The notes under the pieces are model-generated. The model saw nothing but the letters and a program-made list of their open reading frames with translations, did no database searches and had not been told where the DNA came from. 64,000 nt of DNA from Streptomyces sp. NBC_01232 (GTDB lineage: Bacteria; Actinomycetota; Actinomycetes; Streptomycetales; Streptomycetaceae), in assembly GCF_035989885.1 (NCBI RefSeq), contig NZ_CP108518.1, positions 5,261,001-5,325,000 on the forward strand, given 5' to 3'. The translations under genes were made by a program, and so were the position numbers. Of this stretch, positions 1 through 7,947 are shown one piece after another. The number at the start of each line of letters is the position of its first letter. Position 1 is the first letter of the stretch.

Positions 1-1254
1 GGCCTCCACGACCGGGATCAGCGGCCACTTCTCGAAGATCGTGCAGGGGTGGGACATGCCGAGGGCCACCCAGTCGCCCACGGCCACGTCCCCGGCCGCG
101 TCGGTCTCCAGCCAGGCGTGCTGGTCGGACAGCTTGACCACGCGGACGCCGGTGGCGGGCCGCTCCTCGCCGGTGAGGGCGTCGCGCACCAGCTCGGCCT
201 CGGGCAGGCCCAGGTCGTAGGCGATGTCGCGCTTGCCCGCGTTGACGAAGGCCTGGGTGGGTGAGGGCCGGGAGACGACCTGGGTCCACAGGCGGAAGGC
301 CGGGCGCAGGCCGCCCTCCTCCGGGTGCCGGTTGAAGGGGGTCAGCCGGGTGTACCAGCCGTGGTCGTGGGAGACGTACGCGCCGGAGCGGAGCAGCTTG
401 AGGACCGGGCGGGAGAGCTCCGGGAGCTCGGCGAACACGTCGGCGACCGCGTCGAACCACGCGGAACCGCCGGCGCTGACGACGATCTCCTCGAGGTCGG
501 CGGCGAACCGGCCCGCCTTGTCGAACTCGACGGCCAGCGCGGTCAGCCGGCGCAGGTAGGCGTGGACGGAGGCGGGATCGGCGCCCGGGACCTCGGCCTC
601 GTAGCCGCCCATGCCGACGAGGCGCAGGGTGCCGGCCGCAGCGACGGCGTCGGCCACCGCACGGCAGTCCTCGTCGCTACGGGCCCCGGTGCGGGCCCCC
701 TCGCCGGCGCCGAGCTCGACGACGACGTCGATGCGGGCGGCCGGGGTCCGGCCCTGCAGGGAGCGGTCCATGAGCTCGACCCCGCGCACGGAGTCGACGT
801 AGCAGACGAAGCGGAAGCCGGGGTCGGCGGCGAGCTCGTCGGCGACCCAGCGCAGCGCGGCGGGATCGACGAGCTCGTTCGCGAGGAAGATCCGCTGGAT
901 GCCGAAGGCGCGGTAGACGCGGGCCTGGTGGGGGACGGCGGCGGTGATGCCCCACGCGCCGTGGTCCAGCTGGCGGCGGAAGAGCTGCGGGGACATGCAG
1001 GTCTTGCCGTGCGGGGCGAAGGCCAGGTCGTGGCGGGCGGCGTAGGCGCCGAGCGCGCGGAGGTTGTGCTCCAGCGCGTCCGCGTCGAGGGTCAGGACGG
1101 GGGTGGTGAAGCCGCCGGTGTGCAGGTCCCGCCGCTCGGCGGCGAGCTGCCCGACGGTGAGGCCCTGCGCCTGGGCGTCCGGGGGAAGGCCCTTGAACCG
1201 GTGGTCGACCGGCTCGTCGGAGAGGTCCTTGACGGGGTCGCTGTCGCTGGCCAT
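1..1254 (-). CDS. Amino-acid deaminase, alanine-racemase-fold PLP enzyme (3' end cut off)
   Basis: Probable D-amino-acid deaminase of the D-serine dehydratase / D-threonine aldolase group (fold-type III PLP enzymes). The ATG start at 1254 is followed by 418 open codons and the C-terminus lies outside the window. The likely PLP lysine is K84 in PHGKTCMSP. A C-terminal HPC motif near residue 402 fits the metal site of D-serine dehydratases. It is transcribed divergently from an IclR regulator whose operon carries RidA, which fits an enzyme that releases 2-aminoacrylate-type imines. The family is clear; the substrate (D-Ser, D-Thr or another amino acid) is not shown by the sequence. Confidence 0.85.
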   Translation of the reverse strand, partial: MASDSDPVKDLSDEPVDHRFKGLPPDAQAQGLTVGQLAAERRDLHTGGFTTPVLTLDADALEHNLRALGAYAARHDLAFAPHGKTCMSPQLFRRQLDHGAWGITAAVPHQARVYRAFGIQRIFLANELVDPAALRWVADELAADPGFRFVCYVDSVRGVELMDRSLQGRTPAARIDVVVELGAGEGARTGARSDEDCRAVADAVAAAGTLRLVGMGGYEAEVPGADPASVHAYLRRLTALAVEFDKAGRFAADLEEIVVSAGGSAWFDAVADVFAELPELSRPVLKLLRSGAYVSHDHGWYTRLTPFNRHPEEGGLRPAFRLWTQVVSRPSPTQAFVNAGKRDIAYDLGLPEAELVRDALTGEERPATGVRVVKLSDQHAWLETDAAGDVAVGDWVALGMSHPCTIFEKWPLIPVVEA

Positions 1255-1267
1255 GCGGTGCCTCCGT

Positions 1268-1284
1268 GTTGCGCTTTGTGCAAC
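1268..1284. promoter_or_regulatory. Putative IclR operator between deaminase and iclR
   Basis: Imperfect palindrome GTTGCGC-TTT-GTGCAAC, one mismatch between arms, followed by a further GTTGC half-site at 1289-1293. It lies 14-30 bp upstream of the deaminase start and in the only gap between the divergent genes. TTGC/GCAA arms are typical of IclR-family operators. Assignment to the adjacent regulator is inference. Confidence 0.5.
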
Positions 1285-1442
1285 GGTCGTTGCGTGTGTC
1301 GCTGCATGCTGTCTAACATCCGGCATGACGGTGGGTCAACGTGCGGAAGATCCAGCCTCACCGGCGATCGGACACGGGTCCGGGCGGATTCCGGTGCGCC
1401 GACGGAGCCGGTGGTCGTCGTGACCGTAGGGGAGGACGCGGG

Positions 1443-2195
1443 ATGAGCCAGTCGGTCGAAAGGGCACTCGGCATCCTGCCCCTGCTCGCGCGAGGCCCCG
1501 CCACCCTCGGCGCGGTCGCCGACGAGCTCGGCGTGCACAAGAGCACCGCCCTGCGCCTCCTGCGCACCCTGCACGAACACGGCTTCGTCTACCGCCAGGC
1601 CGACGGCCGCTACCGCCTCGGCGCACAGCTCTTCGCGCTCGCCGCCGAGGCCATCGAGAACCTGGACGTACGGGAGATCGCGCACCCCCACCTGGTGGAG
1701 CTGAACAGGGCCACGGGCCACACCGTTCACCTCGCCCTCCACCAGGACGACGAGGTCGTGTACGTCGACAAGGTCGACAGCCGCTACCCGGTCCGCATGT
1801 ACTCCCGCATCGGCAGACCCGTGCCCCTCACGGTCGCCGCCGTCGCCAAACTGCTCCTCGCCGACCTGCCCGCGGCCGAGCGCCGGGCTCTCGCCGACCG
1901 GATCGACTACCCCCGCTACACCGCCCGTTCGACCCCGGACGCGGCCGCCTTCCTGAGCGAGCTGGACCTCGTACGGGAGCAGGGCTGGGCCACCGATCTC
2001 GGCGGGCACGAGGAGTCCATCAACTGCCTCGGGGCGCCCGTGCACGGGCCGGACGGGCGGGTCGTCGCCGCGCTGTCGGTGTCGGCGCCCGGGGTGGTCG
2101 TCGCCGCCGAGGGGCTGCTCGAACTGCTGCCGCAGGTACTGCGCACCGCCGAAGCCATCAGCCGGGACTATTCAGGAGCACAGGAGAGCACGTGA
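1443..2195 (+). CDS. IclR-family transcriptional regulator
   Basis: 250-residue IclR-type regulator. The N-terminal winged helix-turn-helix spans about residues 5-60 (helix region AVADELGVHKSTALRLL) and the C-terminal effector domain about 75-245. The ATG at 1443 is preceded by GGGGAGG; upstream in-frame codons lack such a site. Its stop overlaps the next start as GTGA (2192-2195), so it is translationally coupled to ridA. The gene is divergent from the PLP deaminase. It probably controls D-amino-acid catabolism by binding the palindrome at 1268-1284; the inducer is unknown. Confidence 0.9.
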   Translation: MSQSVERALGILPLLARGPATLGAVADELGVHKSTALRLLRTLHEHGFVYRQADGRYRLGAQLFALAAEAIENLDVREIAHPHLVELNRATGHTVHLALHQDDEVVYVDKVDSRYPVRMYSRIGRPVPLTVAAVAKLLLADLPAAERRALADRIDYPRYTARSTPDAAAFLSELDLVREQGWATDLGGHEESINCLGAPVHGPDGRVVAALSVSAPGVVVAAEGLLELLPQVLRTAEAISRDYSGAQEST

Positions 2196-2602
2196 CCGAG
2201 AAGACCGCCCTCACGCCCGACACCCACACCGCGCCGCCCGCGAAGTTCTCGCACGGCGTCCGGAAGGGCAACATCCTCCAGGTCGCCGGCCAGGTCGGCT
2301 TCCTCCCGCACGTCGACGGGCAGCCGCCCACCCCGGCCGGGCCGACGCTGCGCGAGCAGACCCTCCAGACGCTGGAGAACGTCCGCTCCGTCCTGGAGGC
2401 CGGCGGTGCGGGCTGGGACGACGTGATGATGATCCGCGTCTACCTCACCGACACCGGGCACTTCGCCGAGATGAACGGCATCTACAACGCCTATTTCGAG
2501 GAGCAGGGCCTGAAGGAGGCGCCCGCCGCCCGCACCACCGTGTACGTGGGCCTGCCGGCCGGGCTGCTCATCGAGATCGACGCCCTCGCCGTCCTGGGCT
2601 GA
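2192..2602 (+). CDS. ridA: RidA family enamine/imine deaminase
   Basis: 136-residue protein of the RidA/YjgF/YER057c family, cytosolic enzymes that hydrolyse 2-aminoacrylate and related imines to keto acids and ammonia. The conserved C-terminal core AARTTVYVGLPAG supplies the substrate-binding arginine (R114), and E128 follows in LLIEIDA. The start is a GTG overlapping the iclR stop by four bases. Placement beside a PLP deaminase is logical, because that enzyme class releases exactly the reactive intermediate RidA removes. It is a little longer at the N-terminus than E. coli RidA. Confidence 0.9.
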   Translation: MTEKTALTPDTHTAPPAKFSHGVRKGNILQVAGQVGFLPHVDGQPPTPAGPTLREQTLQTLENVRSVLEAGGAGWDDVMMIRVYLTDTGHFAEMNGIYNAYFEEQGLKEAPAARTTVYVGLPAGLLIEIDALAVLG

Positions 2603-2620
2603 GCCGGGTACGCGGGCGGG

Positions 2621-2650
2621 GCGCCCCCCTGGCGGTGGGGCGCCCCCTTT
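2621..2650 (+). terminator. Terminator after ridA
   Basis: GC-rich hairpin GCGCCCC (2621-2627) / GGGGCGC (2637-2643) followed by CCCC and TTT, between ridA and the convergent carboxypeptidase gene; it could serve both. Confidence 0.55.
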
Positions 2651-2684
2651 CACGCGCATCACACGCAGCACGCGCATCACACGG

Positions 2685-4022
2685 TCACGGTGCCGCGCAG
2701 TACTGGGCCTCCTTGCCGATCGAGCGGTACATGCAGTCCGCGTTCTCCAGCAGCTGGAGCACCGCGTCCTTGTTGCGCGCGGTCTCGCGGTCGATGACCT
2801 CGTCCGGCGGGTAGAAGCCGCCGCCGCCGCTCTCCGGGTACATCTCGAAGGTGTAGGAGAAGATCTTCTGGTTGCCCCACAGCCAGTCGTCGATCGTGCC
2901 GTCCGTGATGTAGAGGTCGCTCGACTGCTCCGGCGTGTAGCCGTTGCTCGCCGCCATGCTGGTGCCGATCTTCTTGTAGACGGCGAGGTCGTCGGCGGTC
3001 AGGCCCGGGGCGGTGTCGTTGTAGGTGTAGCCGAAGGGCCACAGGACGAGCTCGCTGTAGGTGTGGAAGTCGATGGCGGCCTTGATCTGCTGCTTGCCGC
3101 CGACCACCCGGCTGCGTACGAAGTCCGAGACGACCTTCACCTCGGGCGCCGACTCGGCGGCCGCGCCCCGGTAGGTCTCGGAGCTCTTGCTGCTGCTGGA
3201 GCCGCCGCAGCAGCCCCACTTGTAGTTCCAGTTGCGGTTCTCGTCGGTGCCGACGTAGGAGGAGCCGGCGTTCGGCTGGCGGTTCTTGCGCCAGGAGCGG
3301 TAGGAACCGGTGGCGATGTCGTACTCGCCGCCGTCCGGGTTGAGGTCCGGGATGATCCAGATCTCGCGGCCGTTGACCGCGTTCGTGACCCGGGAGTCGC
3401 TGCCGTACTTGGAGGCGAACTCCTTGAGCAGGTACAGCGCCATCTCGACGGTCAGGTGCTCGCGCGCGTGCTGGTGGGCGGTGAAGAGCACCTCGGGCTC
3501 GGCCTCGTCCGACGCGACGTTGTCGCTGATCTTGATGGCGAAGAGGTCCCGGCCCTGGTACGACTTTCCGATCACCCGCTTGCTCGTGATCGAGGGGTAC
3601 TGGGCGACGAGCTGATTGATCTCCGCCGTCGCCTCGGCGTAGTTGTGGTACCTCGAGTCCGCCGACGGGAAGTCCATCGGGCTCGCCGCGATACCGGGCA
3701 GGGAGCGGTCCGGGGGTCCGGGCAGGGCGGTCGGCCGGTAGCCGAGCCGCTTGAGCTCCTTGGCCTGCATGGTGTCGGCGCTGACCACGACGGTGTGGTC
3801 GTCCACCTCGTCGATCGAGACGCCGGTGCGGAGCAGGGCGGTGCGGTCGGCCGCGGTGGAGGGGCCGTGGATCCGGTACTGGACGATCGCCTCGTCCTGG
3901 GTGGCGGTCGACGGGGTGGGCGGAGGGGAAGCCGTCGCGCTCATGCCGTAGGCGGGTGCGCCCAGCGCGAGCGCCAGCAGGGCCGCCGTGACGGCGGCCC
4001 TTCGGCGGGTATGGAGCCGCAT
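2685..4022 (-). CDS. Secreted M14 zinc carboxypeptidase
   Basis: 445-residue metallocarboxypeptidase of the carboxypeptidase T / A type (peptidase family M14). The signal peptide spans about residues 1-28 (RRR followed by [16 protein letters not shown]), then a propeptide-like region to about 115. The catalytic zinc ligands are visible: H185-A-R-E188 and H320 in IDFHTYSE. The catalytic glutamate is E393 in YTFEMYPE. A short low-complexity serine stretch near residues 275-281 follows a CC pair. It acts outside the cell, trimming C-terminal residues from peptides. The ATG at 4022 is followed directly by the signal peptide. It lies next to a secreted chitinase on the same strand, but with its own 126-bp upstream region. 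Confidence 0.92.
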   Translation of the reverse strand: MRLHTRRRAAVTAALLALALGAPAYGMSATASPPPTPSTATQDEAIVQYRIHGPSTAADRTALLRTGVSIDEVDDHTVVVSADTMQAKELKRLGYRPTALPGPPDRSLPGIAASPMDFPSADSRYHNYAEATAEINQLVAQYPSITSKRVIGKSYQGRDLFAIKISDNVASDEAEPEVLFTAHQHAREHLTVEMALYLLKEFASKYGSDSRVTNAVNGREIWIIPDLNPDGGEYDIATGSYRSWRKNRQPNAGSSYVGTDENRNWNYKWGCCGGSSSSKSSETYRGAAAESAPEVKVVSDFVRSRVVGGKQQIKAAIDFHTYSELVLWPFGYTYNDTAPGLTADDLAVYKKIGTSMAASNGYTPEQSSDLYITDGTIDDWLWGNQKIFSYTFEMYPESGGGGFYPPDEVIDRETARNKDAVLQLLENADCMYRSIGKEAQYCAAP

Positions 4023-4065
4023 GCAGTCTCCTGGGTGGGGAGTGTGGGGGTAGCCGTGCGGACGC

Positions 4066-4111
4066 GCACAGCGTGCTCTCGTGGCATGTCCCGGTCAAGG
4101 ACACGCTGTGC
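4066..4111. promoter_or_regulatory. Inverted repeat around putative carboxypeptidase promoter
   Basis: Perfect 10-bp inverted repeat GCACAGCGTG (4066-4075) / CACGCTGTGC (4102-4111) with a 26-bp centre. Read on the minus strand, the centre contains TTGACC, a -35-like hexamer, so the arms flank a possible promoter for the carboxypeptidase 44-89 bp upstream of its ATG. It could be an operator or a leader hairpin. Confidence 0.35.
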
Positions 4112-4148
4112 CGGCCGAACCGATTCCGGCCACCCCCACACGTACCGC

Positions 4149-5852
4149 CTACGGGAGCCCGTGGACCTTGGGACCCACCGAGTTCGACCAAGCACTACCC
4201 GCCTTGGCGTCCCAGTTGGTCGACCAGGTCATCGCACCGCGCAGACCCGGGTAGGTCTTCGACGGCTTGAAGGAGCCGCAGTTCGTACCCCTGGTCAGGC
4301 AGTCCAGGGCGTTGTTGACGACCGTCGGGGACACGTAGCCGCTGCCCGCGCCGCTCGGGGAGGCGGGGACGCCGATGCCCACCTGGGACGGGTCGAGGCC
4401 GCCCTCCAGCTGGATGCAGGCGAGCGCGGTGAGGAAGTCCACCGAGCCCTGGGAGTAGACCTTGCCGTCGCAGCCGTTCATCGAGCCGCTGTTGTAGTAC
4501 TGCATGTTGACGACGGTGAGGATGTCCTTGATGTTCAGCGCCGTCTTGAAGTAGCCGCCCTGCGTGGACTGCATGTCGATCGTCTGCGGGGCCATGGTGA
4601 TGACCAGCGAGGAGCCCGCCTTCGACGACAGCGAGCGCAGCGCCTGCGTCATGTAGGTGGGGTTCAGGCCGTTCTCCAGGTCGATGTCGATCCCGGTGAA
4701 CCCGTACTCCTGCATCAGGGCGTACGCGGAGTTCGCGAGGTTGTTCGCGGAGGCCGTGTCGTTGACCGAGATGGTCCCCTTCTCGCCTCCGATGGAGAGG
4801 ATGACCGACTTGCCCGCCGCCTTCTTCGCGGCGATGTCGGCCTTGAACTGGGCCACCGTGTAGCCGCCGAGGCCGGCCGAGTCGAGGTTGAAGGTGATCG
4901 CGCCGGGCGTGGTGGTGGCGTCGGCGAAGGAGACGGCGATGATGTCGTACTGCGCGGAGACGTCGGAGAGCTTCTGGACCGTCGCGCCGTTGTTGAAGTT
5001 CTGCCAGTAGCCGGTCAGCGCGTGCTTGGGGACGGCCGGGCCGGGGCCCGGACCCGGGCCCGTGCCGGTCGTGGTGCCCGTCACGGGAGCGGACCGCGGG
5101 CCCTCGCCCGCCGCGTTGTAGGCGCTCACCTGGAAGGAGTACGAGGTCGAGGCCGCGAGCCCGGTGACCTGGGTGGAGGCGGCGCCGCCGGTCACGGTCC
5201 GGACGCGGACACCGTCCTGATACACGTAGTAGCCGGTGGCCGAGCCGACCGCGTTCCACGAAAGGGTGAGGGCGCTCGAGCTCTGTCCGGAAACGGCCGT
5301 GCCGGCGGGGGCGCCGGGGACGGACGGGCCGGGGTCGGTGCCGCCTCCGCCGTCCGGGCCGAAGACGCTGAACTCGTCCACGGTGTAGGCCGGCTGGCCG
5401 TACCAGCCGTGCGTGTAGACGGTGACCTGGGTGGTGGAGGGGCCGGTGGTGAAGGTGGTGGAGAGCTTCTGCCAGCCCGAGCCCGACCCGGGGGTCCAGG
5501 TGGAGACGTCCTGGGTGCCGGTCCCGGTCGCGCCGAGGTACACGTAGCTGCCCTGGACCTGTGTGCTCAGCGTGTACGTGGAGTTCGGCTTGACCGTGAC
5601 GGTCTGACTGCAGCGGGCGTTGTCCTGGCCCGCCGGGGTGGCCTTCAGGGCGCCGGATCCGGCGAAGACGGGCGAGGAGACGGAGGTGCCGGTTCCGCCG
5701 GTGCAGGCCCAGTTGGCCAGACCCGACTCGAAGCCGCCGTTGCGGGCGACGTTCACGTCGGCGGCCTGTGCGGTGCCGGCGGCCAGGGCGGAGAGGGCGC
5801 CGACGGTCAGGGTGACGGCGATGGGGAGGGCGAGGGAGCGTATCCGGTTCAC
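4149..5852 (-). CDS. Secreted GH18 chitinase with CBM and fibronectin III domains
   Basis: 567-residue family 18 glycoside hydrolase that cleaves chitin outside the cell. Layout: signal peptide about 1-30 (ends GTAQAA), a carbohydrate-binding module about 31-165 with a CenC-like start (NVARNGGFESGLANW), Gly/Pro linker, fibronectin type III domain about 175-262, a second Gly-Pro linker, and the GH18 barrel about 275-565. The active-site motif reads GIDIDLE near residues 384-392, so the usual tryptophan before the catalytic Glu is Leu; the substrate strand VVNMQYYN is typical of this subgroup. The start is GTG at 5852. Regulation by DasR is indicated by the site at 5941-5952. Confidence 0.93.
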   Translation of the reverse strand: MNRIRSLALPIAVTLTVGALSALAAGTAQAADVNVARNGGFESGLANWACTGGTGTSVSSPVFAGSGALKATPAGQDNARCSQTVTVKPNSTYTLSTQVQGSYVYLGATGTGTQDVSTWTPGSGSGWQKLSTTFTTGPSTTQVTVYTHGWYGQPAYTVDEFSVFGPDGGGGTDPGPSVPGAPAGTAVSGQSSSALTLSWNAVGSATGYYVYQDGVRVRTVTGGAASTQVTGLAASTSYSFQVSAYNAAGEGPRSAPVTGTTTGTGPGPGPGPAVPKHALTGYWQNFNNGATVQKLSDVSAQYDIIAVSFADATTTPGAITFNLDSAGLGGYTVAQFKADIAAKKAAGKSVILSIGGEKGTISVNDTASANNLANSAYALMQEYGFTGIDIDLENGLNPTYMTQALRSLSSKAGSSLVITMAPQTIDMQSTQGGYFKTALNIKDILTVVNMQYYNSGSMNGCDGKVYSQGSVDFLTALACIQLEGGLDPSQVGIGVPASPSGAGSGYVSPTVVNNALDCLTRGTNCGSFKPSKTYPGLRGAMTWSTNWDAKAGSAWSNSVGPKVHGLP

Positions 5853-5891
5853 TTGGGCTCCGGTGGGGGGGAGGAGGAGGGGTGCGGGGAG

Positions 5892-5920
5892 AGCGGGACC
5901 GAGTGGGGTCGGGTCCCGCT
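5892..5920 (-). promoter_or_regulatory. Leader hairpin upstream of chitinase
   Basis: Perfect 9-bp inverted repeat AGCGGGACC (5892-5900) / GGTCCCGCT (5912-5920) with an 11-nt loop, located between the predicted promoter and the GTG start. It would form a stem in the 5' untranslated RNA; function unknown. Confidence 0.4.
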
Positions 5921-5936
5921 CAAGGCGTTGGCTGAC

Positions 5937-5965
5937 AAGTTGGTCCAGACCAATCCTCGTGTCAA
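5937..5965 (-). promoter_or_regulatory. Chitinase promoter with DasR-responsive element
   Basis: On the minus strand the -35 TTGACA (5965-5960) is followed after 17 bp by a weak -10 CAACTT (5942-5937). The 12-bp motif TGGTCCAGACCA at 5941-5952 sits in the spacer and touches the -10. It matches the established DasR element core TGGTCTAGACCA with one change. DasR is the N-acetylglucosamine-responsive GntR repressor of chitin genes in Streptomyces, so repression by blocking polymerase is the likely mechanism. The rest of the 396-bp gap up to 6248 shows no other gene. Confidence 0.8.
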
Positions 5966-6248
5966 GGGTCTTTGCGCTGTGGCTTGAAATAGCCCGCTAT
6001 GCGATCCCTGTTGTCCGGGTTTCCGCCCTCTGTGACACGTGCCGGCAGCACGGGAATCCTCAAGGCCCTGCCCTGCCAGGGGTGACGCGGATATGGTGCT
6101 GAGGCAAGGGGGAGCGGGTCGATCGGATGCGGTCGCGCAGTGCGGGCGCGGACGCGGGAAGTCCGCATCGAGTCCGCGCAGAGCGCGTGCCGGGCAGCCG
6201 AACTGCCGGCGGCGCACGGGGCGAACGTGGGGGAACGGGGGAATTCGC

Positions 6249-7190
6249 GTGCCGACCGCCATCGCTGTCACCAGCGCCGATCTGGTACTTCCGGCCCCTG
6301 ACCGGCACACGCCCGGGGCGGCCTTACTGCACCCGCCCGAGCAGCTCGACCTGGAGTCCGCGCTCACCGAGACGGGCGCCCTGCTGGAGCGGCACGGCCA
6401 CCTCGTGGCCCTCGTCCCGCCATGGCTCCCGCGCTCCACCGTCCAGCGGCTGCACACCGTACGGGCCATCCTGGAAACCGACCGGATCGCGCTCCTCGGC
6501 ATCGATCTCCCGCCGCTGGGAACCGCCCTGCTGGCGCGTCAGCTGCGCCAGCTGAGCGTCTGCGACTTCAGCCCCGGAATCATCGCCTCCGCGGCCCGGC
6601 TGCTGTCCCACTACATCTACGCGGGCGCCCTGCTCGGCTCGGTCGCCAAGCTCGACCGCGTCCGGGTCCCGGTCGGACTGGGGGCGCACGCCAGGTCCTG
6701 GTCACCGAGCGCGCAGTTCGCCGTCATGGCCCACCCGAAGCCGCACCTGGCGAAGCTGAGCGCGGGCGGCGGCGCCCAGGGCGGCCGCGGCACCCAGGGC
6801 GGCCACGGCGCGCACGGCGGCCACGGCGCGCACGGTGCCCGCGCCGGGGCGCTGCCGGCCGGCCCCGCGTTCGCCACGCACCTCACCTTTGCCCGCGGCC
6901 AGCTCGCCTCCGACTGGGTGACGGCCGAACTGGCCCCCGCCTGGCAGGTGCAGGGCGTGATGGAGAACCCGCTGCCGGGCGCGTCCCCCGGATGGTGGGG
7001 CACCCCGAAGCTCGTCGAGTTCGCCGCCGGGATCCCGGACCTGTCCGTGCTCTACCAACTGGTCGCCTCGGTCCGCCGGGAGGAGTGCCGCTGGTGCGGC
7101 CTCGAACTCATCGGAGACCGCTGCGGCTTCTGCGCGGCGCCGCTCACCGCACCGCCGCCGCCCGCGCGTACCGCCCGTTCCAGACCCTGA
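6249..7190 (+). CDS. Conserved hypothetical protein with Gly/His repeat and zinc ribbon
   Basis: 313-residue protein I cannot assign to a named family. An N-terminal alpha/beta-like region of about 175 residues is followed by a low-complexity stretch (about residues 175-200) built from GGHGAHGGHGAHG-type repeats. A second folded part follows, then a C-terminal zinc ribbon CRWC-x8-CGFC and a Pro/Ala tail. The start is the GTG at 6249 with GGGGG about 8 bases upstream; a longer in-frame start exists at 6039 but has poor codon use. It precedes cpaB by 48 bp on the same strand, so it probably belongs to the Tad locus, perhaps as a regulator or assembly factor. Confidence 0.65.
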   Translation: MPTAIAVTSADLVLPAPDRHTPGAALLHPPEQLDLESALTETGALLERHGHLVALVPPWLPRSTVQRLHTVRAILETDRIALLGIDLPPLGTALLARQLRQLSVCDFSPGIIASAARLLSHYIYAGALLGSVAKLDRVRVPVGLGAHARSWSPSAQFAVMAHPKPHLAKLSAGGGAQGGRGTQGGHGAHGGHGAHGARAGALPAGPAFATHLTFARGQLASDWVTAELAPAWQVQGVMENPLPGASPGWWGTPKLVEFAAGIPDLSVLYQLVASVRREECRWCGLELIGDRCGFCAAPLTAPPPPARTARSRP

Positions 7191-7238
7191 TCACTCGAAC
7201 GCACGAATGAATGAAGAACGGCGAGGTAGGTAAGGCCC

Positions 7239-7940
7239 ATGAACTCACGCCAGCGCCGCGGCGTCATCCTGCTGCTCCTGTCGGTCCTGTGCGCACTGGG
7301 GGCCTTCGCCGGGGTCCTCGTGGTGATCGGCGACGTCAATTCCAAGGTCGGCGCCGAGGTCGTCGCCTACCGGGCCAAGGGCGACATAGCGCCGTACAGC
7401 CCGCTGGCGGCCGGGCAGTTCGAGGAGGTCAGGATCCCCAAGCGGTGGCTGTCCGGCACCGCCGTCACCGACCTCGGCGTGCTCAAGGACAAGATCGCCC
7501 TCACCACCCTGAAGAAGGGCTCGCTGCTCCAGGCGGACATGTTCGTCGACCGGCCGCAGCTGCAGCCCGGCGAGCAGGAGATCGCCATCATGATCGACGC
7601 CGCCACCGGTGTGGCCGGCAAGATCACCTCCGGCGCCAAGGTCAACATCCTCGCCACCTTCAAGGGCGCCAAGGACACCGACCCCTCCCGCTCGGTGATC
7701 ATCGTCGCCAACGCCCGGGTGCTCGGCGTCGGCAGGCTCACCGCCCTGGACAAGGACAGCGACCGCAAGGGTCCCGCCGAAGCCGTCCCGATCACCTTCG
7801 CCCTGAGCACCAAGGACACCCAGCGCGTCGCCTACGCCGAGTCCTTCGCGGAGCACGTACGCCTGGCCCTGGTGGCCCCCGGCACCGATTCGGCGCCCGC
7901 CCCGGGCGACCGTACGTACACCCTCGACGGGGACAGGTGA
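7239..7940 (+). CDS. cpaB: CpaB/RcpC-type pilus assembly protein (SAF domain)
   Basis: 233-residue membrane-anchored protein: short basic N-terminus, one transmembrane helix at about 8-31 (GVILLLLSVLCALGAFAGVLVVI), then an extracytoplasmic SAF-like domain (about 40-105) and a C-terminal beta-rich part. This is the usual architecture of CpaB/RcpC proteins of tight-adherence (Tad) pilus systems. In monoderms there is no outer-membrane secretin, so it presumably works in the wall zone. The ATG at 7239 has GGTAAGG upstream. It is the first clear pilus gene of a co-directional run and lies 7 bp before cpaE. Confidence 0.85.
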   Translation: MNSRQRRGVILLLLSVLCALGAFAGVLVVIGDVNSKVGAEVVAYRAKGDIAPYSPLAAGQFEEVRIPKRWLSGTAVTDLGVLKDKIALTTLKKGSLLQADMFVDRPQLQPGEQEIAIMIDAATGVAGKITSGAKVNILATFKGAKDTDPSRSVIIVANARVLGVGRLTALDKDSDRKGPAEAVPITFALSTKDTQRVAYAESFAEHVRLALVAPGTDSAPAPGDRTYTLDGDR

Positions 7941-7947
7941 GGCCCGG

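Noticed and set aside
1341..1442. N-terminal extension of the IclR gene
   Set aside because: The extra 34 codons lack a ribosome site and family similarity; the ATG at 1443 has GGGGAGG.
3063..5987. 974-codon open frame on the plus strand across the carboxypeptidase and chitinase genes
   Set aside because: It is antisense to two genes with clear catalytic motifs; its Val/Gly/Arg-rich product is typical of a shadow frame in high-GC DNA.
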